Shown here: positions 1-8,521 of the stretch, piece by piece
How positions within the stretch are numbered: position 1 is the stretch's first letter
How the letters are laid out: each line of letters starts with the position of its first letter
Assembly: GCA_017628165.1 (NCBI GenBank)
Contig: JAGBZQ010000089.1
Span: forward strand, 1 to 17,748
Source: Kiritimatiellia bacterium
GTDB lineage: Bacteria; Verrucomicrobiota; Kiritimatiellia; RFP12; UBA1067
DNA: 17,748 bases
Direction of reading: 5' to 3'
The notes under the pieces: model-generated
Told to the model about the DNA's origin: nothing
The model's input: only the letters and a program-made list of their open reading frames with translations
Databases searched by the model: none
Made by a program: the position numbers and the translations under genes

Positions 1-837
1 AGCCTTCTTGGCGCCCTGGACAAAATCATTGCACTGCGATGTCTGACCACGGACGATGGCATCCACCAGCGGACGAATCTCCTGATAGATATGGCTCGTG
101 GAAATCGTAGCCGGGCCGGAGATGATCAAAGGCGTACGGGCCTCATCGATGAGAATCGAGTCCACTTCGTCGACAATCGCAAAATTGTGCCCGTTCTGCA
201 CAACCTGCTCCGGACGCTGAGCCATGCCGTTGTCACGCAGATAGTCGAAGCCGAACTCGGAGTTCGTGCCGTAGGTGATGTCACACAGATACTGCGCACG
301 GCGCTCTTCGGAGGTCATAGAGTTCTGGATGCAGCCTACCGTAAGACCAAGAAACTCATAGAGATGGCCCATCCATGTGGCGTCGCGACGGGCAAGATAA
401 TCGTTCACCGTGACGAGCTGGACATTCTTGCCGGCGAGGGCGTTCAAATAGAGCGGAAGCGTGGCCACGAGAGTCTTGCCCTCACCGGTCTGCATTTCTG
501 AAATTGCACCGCGATGGAGAACAATGCCGCCGATGAGCTGGACATCAAAAGGCACCATATTCCAAGTGAGAGTATGCCCGCAGACTTCGCGGCTCGTCCC
601 TACGAGACGGCGGCAGGCGTTCTTGACAAGCGCGTAAGCCTCTGGAAGGATTGCATCAAGCGACTCTCCTGCCCTCACACGCGCTTTAAACTCCTCTGTC
701 ATGCGCGGATAATCGGCATCAGAAAAATTCTTGGTCTGGTACTCAGCCTCAATGCGGTTGATCTGGTGAACAACAGGCCAAAGCCTCTTAAGCTCGCGCT
801 CGTTTTTTGTGCCAAAAAGCTTTCTTAAAAGATTCAT
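1..837 (-). CDS. secA: Preprotein translocase ATPase SecA, N-terminal part (runs off the left edge)
   Basis: SecA is the cytoplasmic ATPase motor that drives unfolded preproteins through the SecYEG channel. I translated this from the reverse strand: an ATG at 837-835 opens a frame of 279 codons with no stop before the window edge, so the C-terminal two thirds or so are missing. The N-terminus MNLLRKLFGTKNERELK fits SecA. Walker A is MQTGEGKT (residues 115-122). It is followed by VTVNDYLARRD (143-152), TYGTNSEFGFDYLRD (188-202) and the DEAD-like Walker B stretch VDEVDSILIDEARTPLIISGP (222-242). Residues about 79-100, before Walker A, form an insertion with EVCGHTLTWNMVPFDVQL, a form familiar from Bacteroidota and Verrucomicrobiota SecA. 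No Shine-Dalgarno sequence precedes the ATG; the leader is AT-rich. An extended -10 promoter lies 50 bp upstream. Identity is certain; only the missing part is unknown. Confidence 0.97.
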   Translation of the reverse strand, partial: MNLLRKLFGTKNERELKRLWPVVHQINRIEAEYQTKNFSDADYPRMTEEFKARVRAGESLDAILPEAYALVKNACRRLVGTSREVCGHTLTWNMVPFDVQLIGGIVLHRGAISEMQTGEGKTLVATLPLYLNALAGKNVQLVTVNDYLARRDATWMGHLYEFLGLTVGCIQNSMTSEERRAQYLCDITYGTNSEFGFDYLRDNGMAQRPEQVVQNGHNFAIVDEVDSILIDEARTPLIISGPATISTSHIYQEIRPLVDAIVRGQTSQCNDFVQGAKKA

Positions 838-886
838 TTTTATAACAGTGAAATTTTACATTTTTGTTTGTTCTGTACTTGAACAT

Positions 887-915
887 ATTATACCAAAAAA
901 GACGCAAAATTTCAC
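887..915 (-). promoter_or_regulatory. Predicted secA promoter (sigma70-type, extended -10)
   Basis: On the minus strand a perfect -10 hexamer TATAAT lies at 892-887, directly preceded by TGG (895-893), which is the extended -10 motif. A -35-like GTGAAA (4 of 6 matches to TTGACA) lies at 915-910 with the standard 17-bp spacer. The -35 begins just after the stop codon of the pseudouridine synthase gene (923). The predicted start near 880 gives a leader of about 43 nt. Seen in sequence; activity is inferred. Confidence 0.72.
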
Positions 916-922
916 CCTGGTA

Positions 923-1612
923 TCATCGCTTAAAAGGAGAGTTTGAGGAAAACTCCATCTTCTGTCCGCTCTCGGGATGAACGAAAGCAAGCTTCTTAGC
1001 ATGGAGGAAAAGACGCGGAGCCTTGGCGGCACCGTATTTCACATCGCCGACAACAGGATGACCTGCCTCTGAAAAATGGACGCGAATCTGATTTTTGCGC
1101 CCGCTCTTAAGCACCACTTCAACAAGCGTAAATTTCTTTGATCTCACAAGAACTTGCCACTCGGTCCGCGCCTTCTTGGCGCCAGGAGTAGACTCTGGCA
1201 CGGAGCGGACCTTGTAGCCGTCGGGATCCTCTTTCAAAGAACTTTCAAATACGCCAGAGTCCTCTGCAATCCGCCCCTCCACGCGTGCAATGTATGTCTT
1301 GTCGGTAAGACGATTCCAATCGCTTCTGAAGAACTCCGCAACTTCCTCTGACTTTGCAAACATCATTACACCGCTCGTATCCCTGTCAAGACGATGAACG
1401 AGCCATACGCGGAGGCGACTTTTCGCCTGACCTTTGCGAAGATAATCATTGAGGCAATTTTCAGCTGTCATTTGACCTTCGCGCGCTTTGCGCCCCCAAA
1501 GCTGGGTATGTGTAGTCAAAAGCCCTGCCGGCTTGTCTATAACGATTACAAACTTATCCTCATAGAGGATATTAAACTTAAGACGAGATGAAGAATGCAT
1601 TGATCTACTCAT
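923..1612 (-). CDS. RluA-family RNA pseudouridine synthase
   Basis: This is a 229-residue enzyme that isomerises uridine to pseudouridine in rRNA or tRNA; which site it modifies cannot be read from the sequence. The family signature HRLDRDTSG is at residues 73-81, with the presumed catalytic aspartate D76. The N-terminal strand ILYEDKFVIVIDKPAGLLT (15-33) is typical of the fold, and GRKNQIRVHFSEAGHPVVGD (171-190) is the conserved second half of the active site. There is no N-terminal S4 RNA-binding domain, so it resembles the short RluA type more than RluC or RluD. The start used is the ATG at 1612; a second Met at codon 5 is possible. No Shine-Dalgarno is visible at either. It follows the tRNA-Val gene by 44 bp with no terminator between, so tRNA and mRNA may share a transcript. 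Confidence 0.92.
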   Translation of the reverse strand: MSRSMHSSSRLKFNILYEDKFVIVIDKPAGLLTTHTQLWGRKAREGQMTAENCLNDYLRKGQAKSRLRVWLVHRLDRDTSGVMMFAKSEEVAEFFRSDWNRLTDKTYIARVEGRIAEDSGVFESSLKEDPDGYKVRSVPESTPGAKKARTEWQVLVRSKKFTLVEVVLKSGRKNQIRVHFSEAGHPVVGDVKYGAAKAPRLFLHAKKLAFVHPESGQKMEFSSNSPFKR

Positions 1613-1656
1613 TTACGTAACGAAATATCGCGCAAAAGGCATTCATATATCGGGAT

Positions 1657-1733
1657 TGGTGGGCTATAGTGGATTCGAACCACTGACCTCTTCCATGTCA
1701 AGGAAGCGCTCTAACCAACTGAGCTAATAGCCC
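1657..1733 (-). tRNA. tRNA-Val, anticodon GAC, CCA encoded
   Basis: A 77-nt cloverleaf can be folded by hand. The acceptor GGGCTAT (1733-1727) pairs with ATAGCCC (1667-1661). The D arm is GCTC/GAGC, the anticodon stem is CTTCC/GGAAG with loop TTGACAT, and the T arm is GTGG/CCAC with loop TTCGAAT. The anticodon GAC reads valine codons GUC and GUU. The discriminator A is at 1660 and the 3' CCA is encoded at 1659-1657. A strong promoter lies just upstream (1791-1762). No terminator is visible downstream before the pseudouridine synthase gene. Confidence 0.96.
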
Positions 1734-1761
1734 GAAGCGTTTAATTCGCTTGATGGGACAT

Positions 1762-1791
1762 AGTATACCACAACCAGTAAAAGCACGTCAA
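1762..1791 (-). promoter_or_regulatory. Predicted promoter of the tRNA-Val gene
   Basis: The minus strand carries TTGACG (1791-1786, 5 of 6 matches to the -35 consensus), an 18-bp spacer, and TATACT (1767-1762, 5 of 6) directly preceded by TGG, an extended -10. The predicted start near 1755 leaves a 5' leader of about 21 nt for RNase P to remove. It lies in the 67-bp gap after recJ, so the tRNA need not depend on readthrough from the long upstream gene run. Confidence 0.78.
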
Positions 1792-1800
1792 TAGGGAAAA

Positions 1801-3507
1801 TCATTTTTTTGGCTTTACGTCCAAAATATTGAACTCCACATGCCTCTCGCTGCCAAAATTGGAGATAGAGGCGGTGAACATCACATCAAATACTGAAGCT
1901 GAATTGCGCCTGAAATACTCCACTTTATCTCCATTGCGCCACCATACGCCTCTTAATCCACCTGAATTTGCCAAACTCAACGCTAAATGACGCCCTTCGC
2001 CTATTGACTTCACTTCAGAAAACCTGACTCCCCTCAACGCAAAACGCGGCTCCGGATTCCCCTCGCCGAAAGGAGCCATCTTCTCAAGCGATTCAACAAA
2101 TTCAACACTTAAATCCTCTGTCTTCACCCATGCATCTATCAAAGAAGTACCGTGCGTTTCATCGGCAAAATCCGCTCGCCACGCCTCACATACCGCCGGG
2201 AAAATCTCACGGAAGCGCTCCATGCCACCTTCCTTGACCGTAAACCCGCCGGCGAGCGCATGGCCGCCAAACCTCTCAAGCGCCATAGCGGATTTGGAAA
2301 GCGCTTCGCAGATATTGTATCCTTCTGGTGCGCGCAAGGAACCGTGACGCCCTACTACAACGGCAACAGGAACAGGAGATCCTCCCGCCTTCACCAAATG
2401 CTCAAGTACGCGTGAGGCCACAATGCCGGCTACACCCTTATGCCCCTGCGGGAGCTCGATAATCTGCGCCGCTGCTCCATTTGCAAGCTGCTTTACAGCA
2501 TCATCAAACATCTTCTGCTCGACGCTCTTGCGCTCAACGTTCTTTTCATCCACCTTCCTCGCAAACTCGCGCGCCTCCTCAACATTATCAGCAAGAAGAA
2601 GCCCGAGAGCTTCATACCCGTTTGACATCCTGCCCGAAGCGTTGATCCTCGGACCGATACCGAAGCTGAAATCCCTGACGCTAACCACCTCGGCACCCGT
2701 CTTTGCCGCGCGTAAATAAAGCTCCTTAAGACCGATAGGTGCATAACTACGAAAAAGCTTGAGGGCAGCCGACACAAGCACCCTGTTTTGAGCGCAAAGG
2801 GGCATTACGTCTGTTATCGTGGCAAGGCCGGCAAGAACAAAAAGCGGTGGAGATATCTTGCCGCCGGTGTAAATCCCCTCTTCGCGGGCTTTGCCGACAA
2901 GCGCATTTGAAAGAAAAAACGCCACACCGGCCCCACACAATCCTTCAAACTGTTCGGGCGCGGAAACCTTCGGATTTACAACAATGCACTCTGGAAGGCT
3001 CTCCCCGGGCAAATGGTGGTCCGTCACAACGACATCGATTCCCTTGGCCTTGAGAAATGCAACCTCCTCTACGGAATTTATGCCATTGTCCACCGTCACC
3101 ACAATCCCTGTATCAGGATGTTCAGATAAAAGCCGCGAAACGGAAAGAGCCGTCATCCCGTAGCCTTCGCTCATCCTATCAGGAAGAAACGCAATTACAG
3201 AGGCATTAAACGCCCTCAAAGTCCTTACAATTATCGCAGTCGCGGAAATGCCGTCGCAGTCGTAGTCACCAAAGACTACCACCTTTCTGCCTGCGCGGAC
3301 GGCATCTAAAATCGCACGAGCCGCTTCTGATATTCCGGGAATGCTCTCCGGCGATTCAAGATTGGATAAAGACGGATCGAAATAAAAGGCGAGAGTCTCA
3401 GGTGTGACACCGCGCACGGCCAGGAGCCGCGCCATAAGGCGTTCGACTCCTGCCGCCTGAAGAGCATCTAAAGCCTCCCCGGAAACCTCCCTTTCGATCC
3501 AATTCAT
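1801..3507 (-). CDS. recJ: Single-stranded-DNA-specific exonuclease RecJ
   Basis: RecJ is a cytoplasmic 5'-to-3' exonuclease on single-stranded DNA, acting in RecF-pathway recombination, mismatch repair and fork processing. The 568 residues match the usual bacterial length. The DHH phosphoesterase motifs are present in order: DYDCDG (81-86, metal-binding aspartates), VTVDNGINS (137-145, D140) and TDHHLPGE (162-169), which is the DHH motif itself. GPRINASGRM and the glycine-rich FGGHALAGGF, with its conserved histidine, mark the DHHA1 nucleic-acid-binding domain. The C-terminal OB-like part ends the protein. The ATG at 3507 lies 9 bp after the ilvE stop, and I see no Shine-Dalgarno, so translational coupling to ilvE is likely. 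It is the last protein gene of the long run that begins at 14788; no terminator follows it. Confidence 0.96.
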   Translation of the reverse strand: MNWIEREVSGEALDALQAAGVERLMARLLAVRGVTPETLAFYFDPSLSNLESPESIPGISEAARAILDAVRAGRKVVVFGDYDCDGISATAIIVRTLRAFNASVIAFLPDRMSEGYGMTALSVSRLLSEHPDTGIVVTVDNGINSVEEVAFLKAKGIDVVVTDHHLPGESLPECIVVNPKVSAPEQFEGLCGAGVAFFLSNALVGKAREEGIYTGGKISPPLFVLAGLATITDVMPLCAQNRVLVSAALKLFRSYAPIGLKELYLRAAKTGAEVVSVRDFSFGIGPRINASGRMSNGYEALGLLLADNVEEAREFARKVDEKNVERKSVEQKMFDDAVKQLANGAAAQIIELPQGHKGVAGIVASRVLEHLVKAGGSPVPVAVVVGRHGSLRAPEGYNICEALSKSAMALERFGGHALAGGFTVKEGGMERFREIFPAVCEAWRADFADETHGTSLIDAWVKTEDLSVEFVESLEKMAPFGEGNPEPRFALRGVRFSEVKSIGEGRHLALSLANSGGLRGVWWRNGDKVEYFRRNSASVFDVMFTASISNFGSERHVEFNILDVKPKK

Positions 3508-3516
3508 CTATATGGC

Positions 3517-4542
3517 TCAGAGCGGCACTTCATGACACCAGCCGTGAACATCCTCAATGACGCCATACTGGATGCCCTGCACCGTCTCGTAAAGCTTCTG
3601 GAGGTGCTCACCCACGGCGTCCTTATCAGAAATCACAATAACATCATCGCCACGGGTGATTTCCCAAACGGGAGTGACGACCACTGCCGTTCCGCACGCG
3701 GCAACTTCGGCAAACTCCTTGATTTCCGTATACGGAATGGGACGGCGCTCCACCTTCCATCCGAGATCCTCGGCGCACTGCATGAGCGAGAGATTCGTGA
3801 TGGAAGGAAGTACGGAGTGGCTGTCAGGCGTGACATACGTTCCGTCCTTGGTGATGCCAAGGAAGTTAGAAGTGGAGAACTCCTCCACATACTGATGCGT
3901 TTTGGCATCAAGATAAAGCTCCACGGGCCAACCTTCGCGTTTGGCCTTCTCGTGCGCATAGAGGGAGGCGGCGTAGTTTCCGCCTACCTTCACATCGCCC
4001 ATTCCATTCGGGGCCGCACGATCCCAATCATCCAGAATAACGGCTCGCACGGGTTTGAGCCCGCCCTTGTAGTAAGCCCCCACAGGCATTACGATCACCA
4101 TGAACGTAAACTCCTTTGCAGGAGCAACGCCGATCTGAGGACCTGTTCCGATCAACAGCGGACGAATGTAAAGCGAACCGCCCGTTCCGTACGGCGGGAC
4201 GTACTCCTCGTTGGCGCGAACGACCTTGTCCACGGCATCCACGAACATGTCAACGGGAATTGCAGGCATCACACAGCGCTCGGCCGTGCGAGCCATACGC
4301 TTGGCATTCTCCTCGGGACGAAAAACAACGATCCTGCCGTCCTTCTGACGAAAAGCCTTCATCCCCTCAAAGCACTCCTGCCCGTAATGCAGGCAGCTCG
4401 CTCCGATGTGCATCGTTATCTCCGGCTTCTTGACAAACTCACCCTCTGACCATTTGCCGTCACGCCAGACATAGCGAATGTGACAATTAACCTCTGAAAA
4501 ACCGAATCCGAGATTCGCCCAGTCAATACCTTCTTTTGGCAT
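3517..4542 (-). CDS. ilvE: Branched-chain amino acid aminotransferase (class IV PLP, BCAT type II)
   Basis: This enzyme transfers the amino group between glutamate and the 2-oxo acids of leucine, isoleucine and valine, the last step of their synthesis and the first of their breakdown. It has 341 residues. The Schiff-base lysine is K185 in GDVKVGGNYAAS, the same context as in mitochondrial BCAT. The glutamate facing the PLP pyridine nitrogen is E221 in VEEFSTSNFLG. ECFEGMKAFR (56-65), VFRPEENAKRM (73-83) and YIRPLLIGTG (125-134) are further family blocks. These features place it with the eukaryote-like type II BCATs rather than the E. coli IlvE type. A good Shine-Dalgarno AGAAGGA (4557-4551) lies inside the last codons of the upstream gene, whose stop is 3 bp from this start. 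No other isoleucine/valine pathway gene is nearby. Confidence 0.95.
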   Translation of the reverse strand: MPKEGIDWANLGFGFSEVNCHIRYVWRDGKWSEGEFVKKPEITMHIGASCLHYGQECFEGMKAFRQKDGRIVVFRPEENAKRMARTAERCVMPAIPVDMFVDAVDKVVRANEEYVPPYGTGGSLYIRPLLIGTGPQIGVAPAKEFTFMVIVMPVGAYYKGGLKPVRAVILDDWDRAAPNGMGDVKVGGNYAASLYAHEKAKREGWPVELYLDAKTHQYVEEFSTSNFLGITKDGTYVTPDSHSVLPSITNLSLMQCAEDLGWKVERRPIPYTEIKEFAEVAACGTAVVVTPVWEITRGDDVIVISDKDAVGEHLQKLYETVQGIQYGVIEDVHGWCHEVPL

Positions 4543-4545
4543 ATC

Positions 4546-7500
4546 TTATTTCCTTCTGTTTTGCTCTATATATTTGTTGAACTTTTCATAAATTCTATAA
4601 AGAATCATATCGCGGCGGCACTCGGCGAAAAGCCCTTCGCGGTCTATCATAAGTGCCATGTAAAAACTCTCGATCGCCTCGTTGTCCCTGCCAAGAGACT
4701 CCGCGAGCTTGGAAATGCGAATCCACATGAAAATATCCCTGCTCTTGGTTTCCGTCATGTAGGCGAACAAAACCTTGAGCGCGGCGTGCGGATCCACAGC
4801 GATGGCCTTGTCAAAGAATTTCGCAGCCTTCTCGGCGCGTCCGGAAAGATGCAGCATCTTGGCGTAAGAGAGAATGATTTCCGCATGAGGTTTTCTGGCA
4901 ATGGCAAAATAACTCTCGCACGCCTTTTCGAGACAGACCGAATTCTGAGTAGACATAAAAATCTCTATCGCCGCGAGAAGAGCGCGCTCGTCTTTAGAAA
5001 GATAAGGTAGAATTTGCCTGGCTATATTCTCCGCCTCCTTCAGCCTTCCAAAGCTGTGGTAGGCCATGAAAAGAGCCCGCGCATCTTCAACCGTCATCTT
5101 TCCAGCCTTATACTTGGCCTCTATATCGCGAATGATGTTGATATTATCCAAATATTCGTATATGCGCCCCGTGCGCTGATTGTTCGGATCGATCGCGTCG
5201 GTGTATTCAATGAGATCGCGCACCACTTCGTTCTTTTCGAGAGGAAGGAGAATTTCGCTTATATACCTGAATGTGGCCTCGGGCGATGCAGGATAGAGAA
5301 GATGCGCCTCCCTGAACGCCTGCGCCGATTCCGCAATGCGCCCCTGAGAGCGGTATACTCCGGCAATCGCCGCGCGAAGTTTTGAAAAGCTCTTCTGCGC
5401 GGCAAAGTCGCGCCTATACATGGGATCGTTAATGAGCCGGCGAGAATACCAGTCCCAAAAATCACGGTCCTTTATGGCCGTCTCTACTTTGTATGGAGTT
5501 TTCTCTGCGTTGAGCTTAAGGATGAGCCCATGCGGTGAGAGGTATGGATACATCCATGCGATGGCATAACTTTCCTCAACATAGAACGCATGACGGAACC
5601 TGTCGTGATCAAACATCATGCGCGTCAAGATGCCGTTGATCTCCATGACGCCCAAAGCGCCTGTTACCTGCACGCGGCCGTTTTCCACCCTGAGATCGCC
5701 GTTGGGCTTGCGGACTCCGCGGTTGACCTCGTCAATGTAAACATCGAACGCCTTGGCACTGTCTTTTTTGGAAGGGATCCAGATTTCATCACCGTAAAGA
5801 TCGCGCTGAACCGACATATACGTATCATCCGCAAGAGCGTTCTGCGTGATAAGATAGATATCAGGCCTGAAGTTTGCTCCGTAAATCATATAGGTGGGAA
5901 CAAAACGCCCTGGATCCGTGCCGCCGAAGAATATGGAATACGGCTCCATCGGAAGCGGCCAGTCGGGATCAGGGAGCGGCTCCTCATCGGCTGAAAGCTG
6001 CGCCCTGATAGCCTTGGCTCCGTCAAGCTGATACGCACCGAACTGCCAGCCGAACGTATGACCGTTCTGCTCGGAGCCTCCAAACCTGAAGACGAGATCT
6101 TCGTCCATGTAATTCTGGACGATAGGCGTAATGGCGGATGCAAGAATCATAATAGAGGCGAACGAGATTGCAAGAACGCGGCGGGAGCGCTCTAACGAGC
6201 CTCTAAAGCGAACGAGAACCTTGATCAGAAGAACACCTGCAAATACAAGCCCGTAGCCAATCCACATTGAAATCATCGCGTGAGAGGAAATGAACTTGAC
6301 CTTCTGAATGAAGCCGTCCTGAACATCCCCCTTGACCTGCGCCAGAAGAATAAGCGGAAGAGTCATCATGAAGAAGCATGCGCCAGAAGCGATGAGCCAC
6401 TGCTGCGAAACGTTTCCTGCGCCGAACACCGCCTTGAAGAAGACCTTTGCCCTAACGGGAATAAGTTTGAACGCACGGGCCGTCCTGAGAAAGAGCTGCC
6501 TAAAGACGATTATACCCACTCCGAATACGGCGAGAAACGCCATGGCAAGAATGAGTATTCTATCTATACTCTGCCAGAAGCTGCCGCCACCGATGCCGAG
6601 AGATACAAAAATCGCGCGAAGAGCAAGAAAAGCTGAAATCGACGCCGCGATCCAGACGGCCTTGATCTTCACAACTTTCTCCTTAAGCCTCACGGAAGCC
6701 GTCCAGCAGGCAAGCGGAAGAAGCGCAAGAACCGCAAAGAAATCCGTGAACTGAAGCTTCACTTCAAAGAAATAGTGGCGCATCTGAGCATTGATAAAAT
6801 CGAAAAACTCCTTTACGCCGGCAAACGCGGGAAGCTTAATCTCCTCGTACTGCCCACGGGTGATCGCATGCTTGAAACCATCCCATGTGCGCGGATAACC
6901 CCAGTTCATCGGGGGATTGCGCAGATCGGAGACGATGGGCATGTACGCATAGAAGGAAACGCCGATCTGCGCAAAAAGCGCCGCAAATGCCACCGACCTT
7001 CCGTACGGAAGCATAAGCCAAGCAAGAGCGAGAACCACAAAATTCCATGCTACCGGCCACCAGAACCACCAACTCGTAGGATGAACGAGGCCGTTCATCG
7101 CACCGCGCTCAAGAAGAACGAAAAGCGCGATATGAAAACCCGCCACGGGAATAAAGTAGGCAAGCGCATTCTTGATGAAATATGCAATGACGGCAAAGAC
7201 AGCGATGACGGCGATAAAAGAAAAGCGCGACGAATCCCAGTTGTAGGGCTTGCCGGCGAAACCTCTGTCCACTGCAGGATCGACGCCTATCACCGCAATC
7301 ATAACAGCGATGAAAGCGAAAGCTGCCGCCACTCCCGCAAAAACCTTATAGTCTGACTCGAAGCCCCCCTTACGGCGAAAGACGGCCCATACGGACGAGA
7401 GCACGCTTGCAAGAATGAACAAGGCCACAAAAAGGTAAATTCTTGGACTGACGAGCGGCGCGGTGATATCCGCCACCTCGCCCATGCGCCCTAAATCCAC

Positions 7501-8511
7501 ATTAAAGCCTTTGACGCTCCAGCTGACATCTGAAGCAAAAACGCCGATGCCCGCAAGCAAAAGCGCCGTGAGAGCGGTTGCCGAGAGAGCGAAGAATACC
7601 CTGCACGCCTTTTCGCGGTTCTTCACAAGAATAATCGCCACTACCGCCGCCACTGCAAGCACGACGCCGACAACAACCGCAATTGTAGACGGACAGGAAG
7701 ATACAGAGATAAGACCAGAATGCTTATTGATGACATCTCTGCTCATCTGATAGCTCGCCTGCGGCATCTCTGCAATCTTGAGAACCTGGTACGTGAGCGC
7801 CGCCGGGATGAGATAGAGCGCGAAATCGCGGAACATCTTGAAGTTCTTAAGGCAGATTATTATCGCCAATGGAACAATCGCAAAAAGAAGAACCTGATAG
7901 TTGGTGAGTCCCAATCCGAAGACGAAAGCCGTAAGCCAGAGGATCTTGTCAGAAGGCTTGCGCATCCAGCGGTAGGACAGGAGAAAGACCCACATGAGAA
8001 AAAGCGAATTTAGCGAATAAATCTCAACGATCGTTGATTGCGACCATTCAACAGGCGAAAACGCAAAAGCAAGCGCACCTCCCACGCCTCCTCCGAAGGC
8101 GAGACACGAAGCCCACGAGGAATCGGATCCCGTGTAGATCTCACTATCCTGGCGCTCTGAAATGAAATCACGCGCACTGCGGCAGATCAGCATAGCGGTG
8201 CACCCTGCGGCTGCCGCACCAAAGAAAGCCGAGCAGCAGCTCACAGCCCAGGCAGGATTCGGATGCCCCATATAGGTGACGAAAGAAAAGATTTTGCAGA
8301 ATATCCATGTGCAAAGCGTCCAGAAAGGATAGCCCGGGGGATGGGGAACGCCAAGGTGTGCGCTGGCTGTAGCAAGCTCGCCCGAATCCTCAAGCCCTAC
8401 AGACGGCCCGAGCGTATAGAAATAGACGCCGAATACAACCAACGATGCGAACCAGAACGCCGCCCAATCAACCTTCGAAAAGAAACTTTTTTTTATCTTG
8501 AAATCGATCAT
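4546..8511 (-). CDS. Large DUF2723/TMEM260-type membrane O-glycosyltransferase with C-terminal TPRs
   Basis: This is a 1321-residue polytopic membrane protein. Its N-terminus carries the DUF2723 (PF11028, GT117) hallmark: YTLGPSVGLEDSGELATAS, with the acidic residues expected in the first periplasmic loop (about residues 32-50), then GVPHPPGYPFWTL (54-66), then EWSQSTIVEIYSLNSLF. The characterised relative is eukaryotic TMEM260, a protein O-mannosyltransferase using a lipid-linked sugar; donor and acceptor here are unknown. About 20 hydrophobic segments fill the first 830 residues. A soluble domain with FFGGTDPGRFVPTYMIY follows, then roughly 250 C-terminal residues of TPR-like helical pairs (for example AKMLHLSGRAEKAAKFFDKA). 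It is longer than the common members of about 1000 residues. I chose the ATG at 8511 because TGAGG sits 5 nt upstream; a TTG at 8529 and an ATG at 8526 in the same frame lack one and overlap tadB. Confidence 0.85.
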   Translation of the reverse strand: MIDFKIKKSFFSKVDWAAFWFASLVVFGVYFYTLGPSVGLEDSGELATASAHLGVPHPPGYPFWTLCTWIFCKIFSFVTYMGHPNPAWAVSCCSAFFGAAAAGCTAMLICRSARDFISERQDSEIYTGSDSSWASCLAFGGGVGGALAFAFSPVEWSQSTIVEIYSLNSLFLMWVFLLSYRWMRKPSDKILWLTAFVFGLGLTNYQVLLFAIVPLAIIICLKNFKMFRDFALYLIPAALTYQVLKIAEMPQASYQMSRDVINKHSGLISVSSCPSTIAVVVGVVLAVAAVVAIILVKNREKACRVFFALSATALTALLLAGIGVFASDVSWSVKGFNVDLGRMGEVADITAPLVSPRIYLFVALFILASVLSSVWAVFRRKGGFESDYKVFAGVAAAFAFIAVMIAVIGVDPAVDRGFAGKPYNWDSSRFSFIAVIAVFAVIAYFIKNALAYFIPVAGFHIALFVLLERGAMNGLVHPTSWWFWWPVAWNFVVLALAWLMLPYGRSVAFAALFAQIGVSFYAYMPIVSDLRNPPMNWGYPRTWDGFKHAITRGQYEEIKLPAFAGVKEFFDFINAQMRHYFFEVKLQFTDFFAVLALLPLACWTASVRLKEKVVKIKAVWIAASISAFLALRAIFVSLGIGGGSFWQSIDRILILAMAFLAVFGVGIIVFRQLFLRTARAFKLIPVRAKVFFKAVFGAGNVSQQWLIASGACFFMMTLPLILLAQVKGDVQDGFIQKVKFISSHAMISMWIGYGLVFAGVLLIKVLVRFRGSLERSRRVLAISFASIMILASAITPIVQNYMDEDLVFRFGGSEQNGHTFGWQFGAYQLDGAKAIRAQLSADEEPLPDPDWPLPMEPYSIFFGGTDPGRFVPTYMIYGANFRPDIYLITQNALADDTYMSVQRDLYGDEIWIPSKKDSAKAFDVYIDEVNRGVRKPNGDLRVENGRVQVTGALGVMEINGILTRMMFDHDRFRHAFYVEESYAIAWMYPYLSPHGLILKLNAEKTPYKVETAIKDRDFWDWYSRRLINDPMYRRDFAAQKSFSKLRAAIAGVYRSQGRIAESAQAFREAHLLYPASPEATFRYISEILLPLEKNEVVRDLIEYTDAIDPNNQRTGRIYEYLDNINIIRDIEAKYKAGKMTVEDARALFMAYHSFGRLKEAENIARQILPYLSKDERALLAAIEIFMSTQNSVCLEKACESYFAIARKPHAEIILSYAKMLHLSGRAEKAAKFFDKAIAVDPHAALKVLFAYMTETKSRDIFMWIRISKLAESLGRDNEAIESFYMALMIDREGLFAECRRDMILYRIYEKFNKYIEQNRRK

Positions 8512-8516
8512 GGAAA

Positions 8517-8521
8517 CCTCA
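8517..8521 (-). promoter_or_regulatory. Ribosome binding site deciding the DUF2723 start
   Basis: TGAGG on the minus strand, 5 nt before the ATG at 8511. It contains the TGA stop of tadB, so the ribosome ending tadB sits directly on the next gene's initiation site. The alternative upstream starts (8529 TTG, 8526 ATG) have no comparable motif. Confidence 0.55.

Noticed and set aside
91..828. Two plus-strand open frames of 136 and 104 codons at the left edge
   Set aside because: Both lie opposite secA, which has full motor motifs on the minus strand over the same bases.
838..922. A SecM-like arrest peptide controlling secA
   Set aside because: The gap before secA is 85 bp and already holds the promoter; the only start in the leader is followed at once by a stop.
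1657..1733. tRNA-Val gene as an attachment site of an integrated element
   Set aside because: No integrase is present, no repeat of the tRNA 3' end was noticed in the window, and the flanking genes recJ and the pseudouridine synthase are chromosomal core genes.
3532..4449. A 305-codon open frame on the plus strand
   Set aside because: It lies entirely opposite ilvE, whose protein has clear BCAT motifs. The plus-strand product shows no domain or family pattern and is a codon-bias shadow.
6505..6512. A TATAAT on the minus strand inside the DUF2723 gene
   Set aside because: It comes from codons for a Gly-Ile-Ile stretch within a membrane helix, has no TGN at the right spacing, and is far from any start codon.
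6775..7356. A 193-codon plus-strand frame inside the DUF2723 gene
   Set aside because: It has highly basic, low-plausibility composition and is opposite well-formed membrane segments; no independent start signal.
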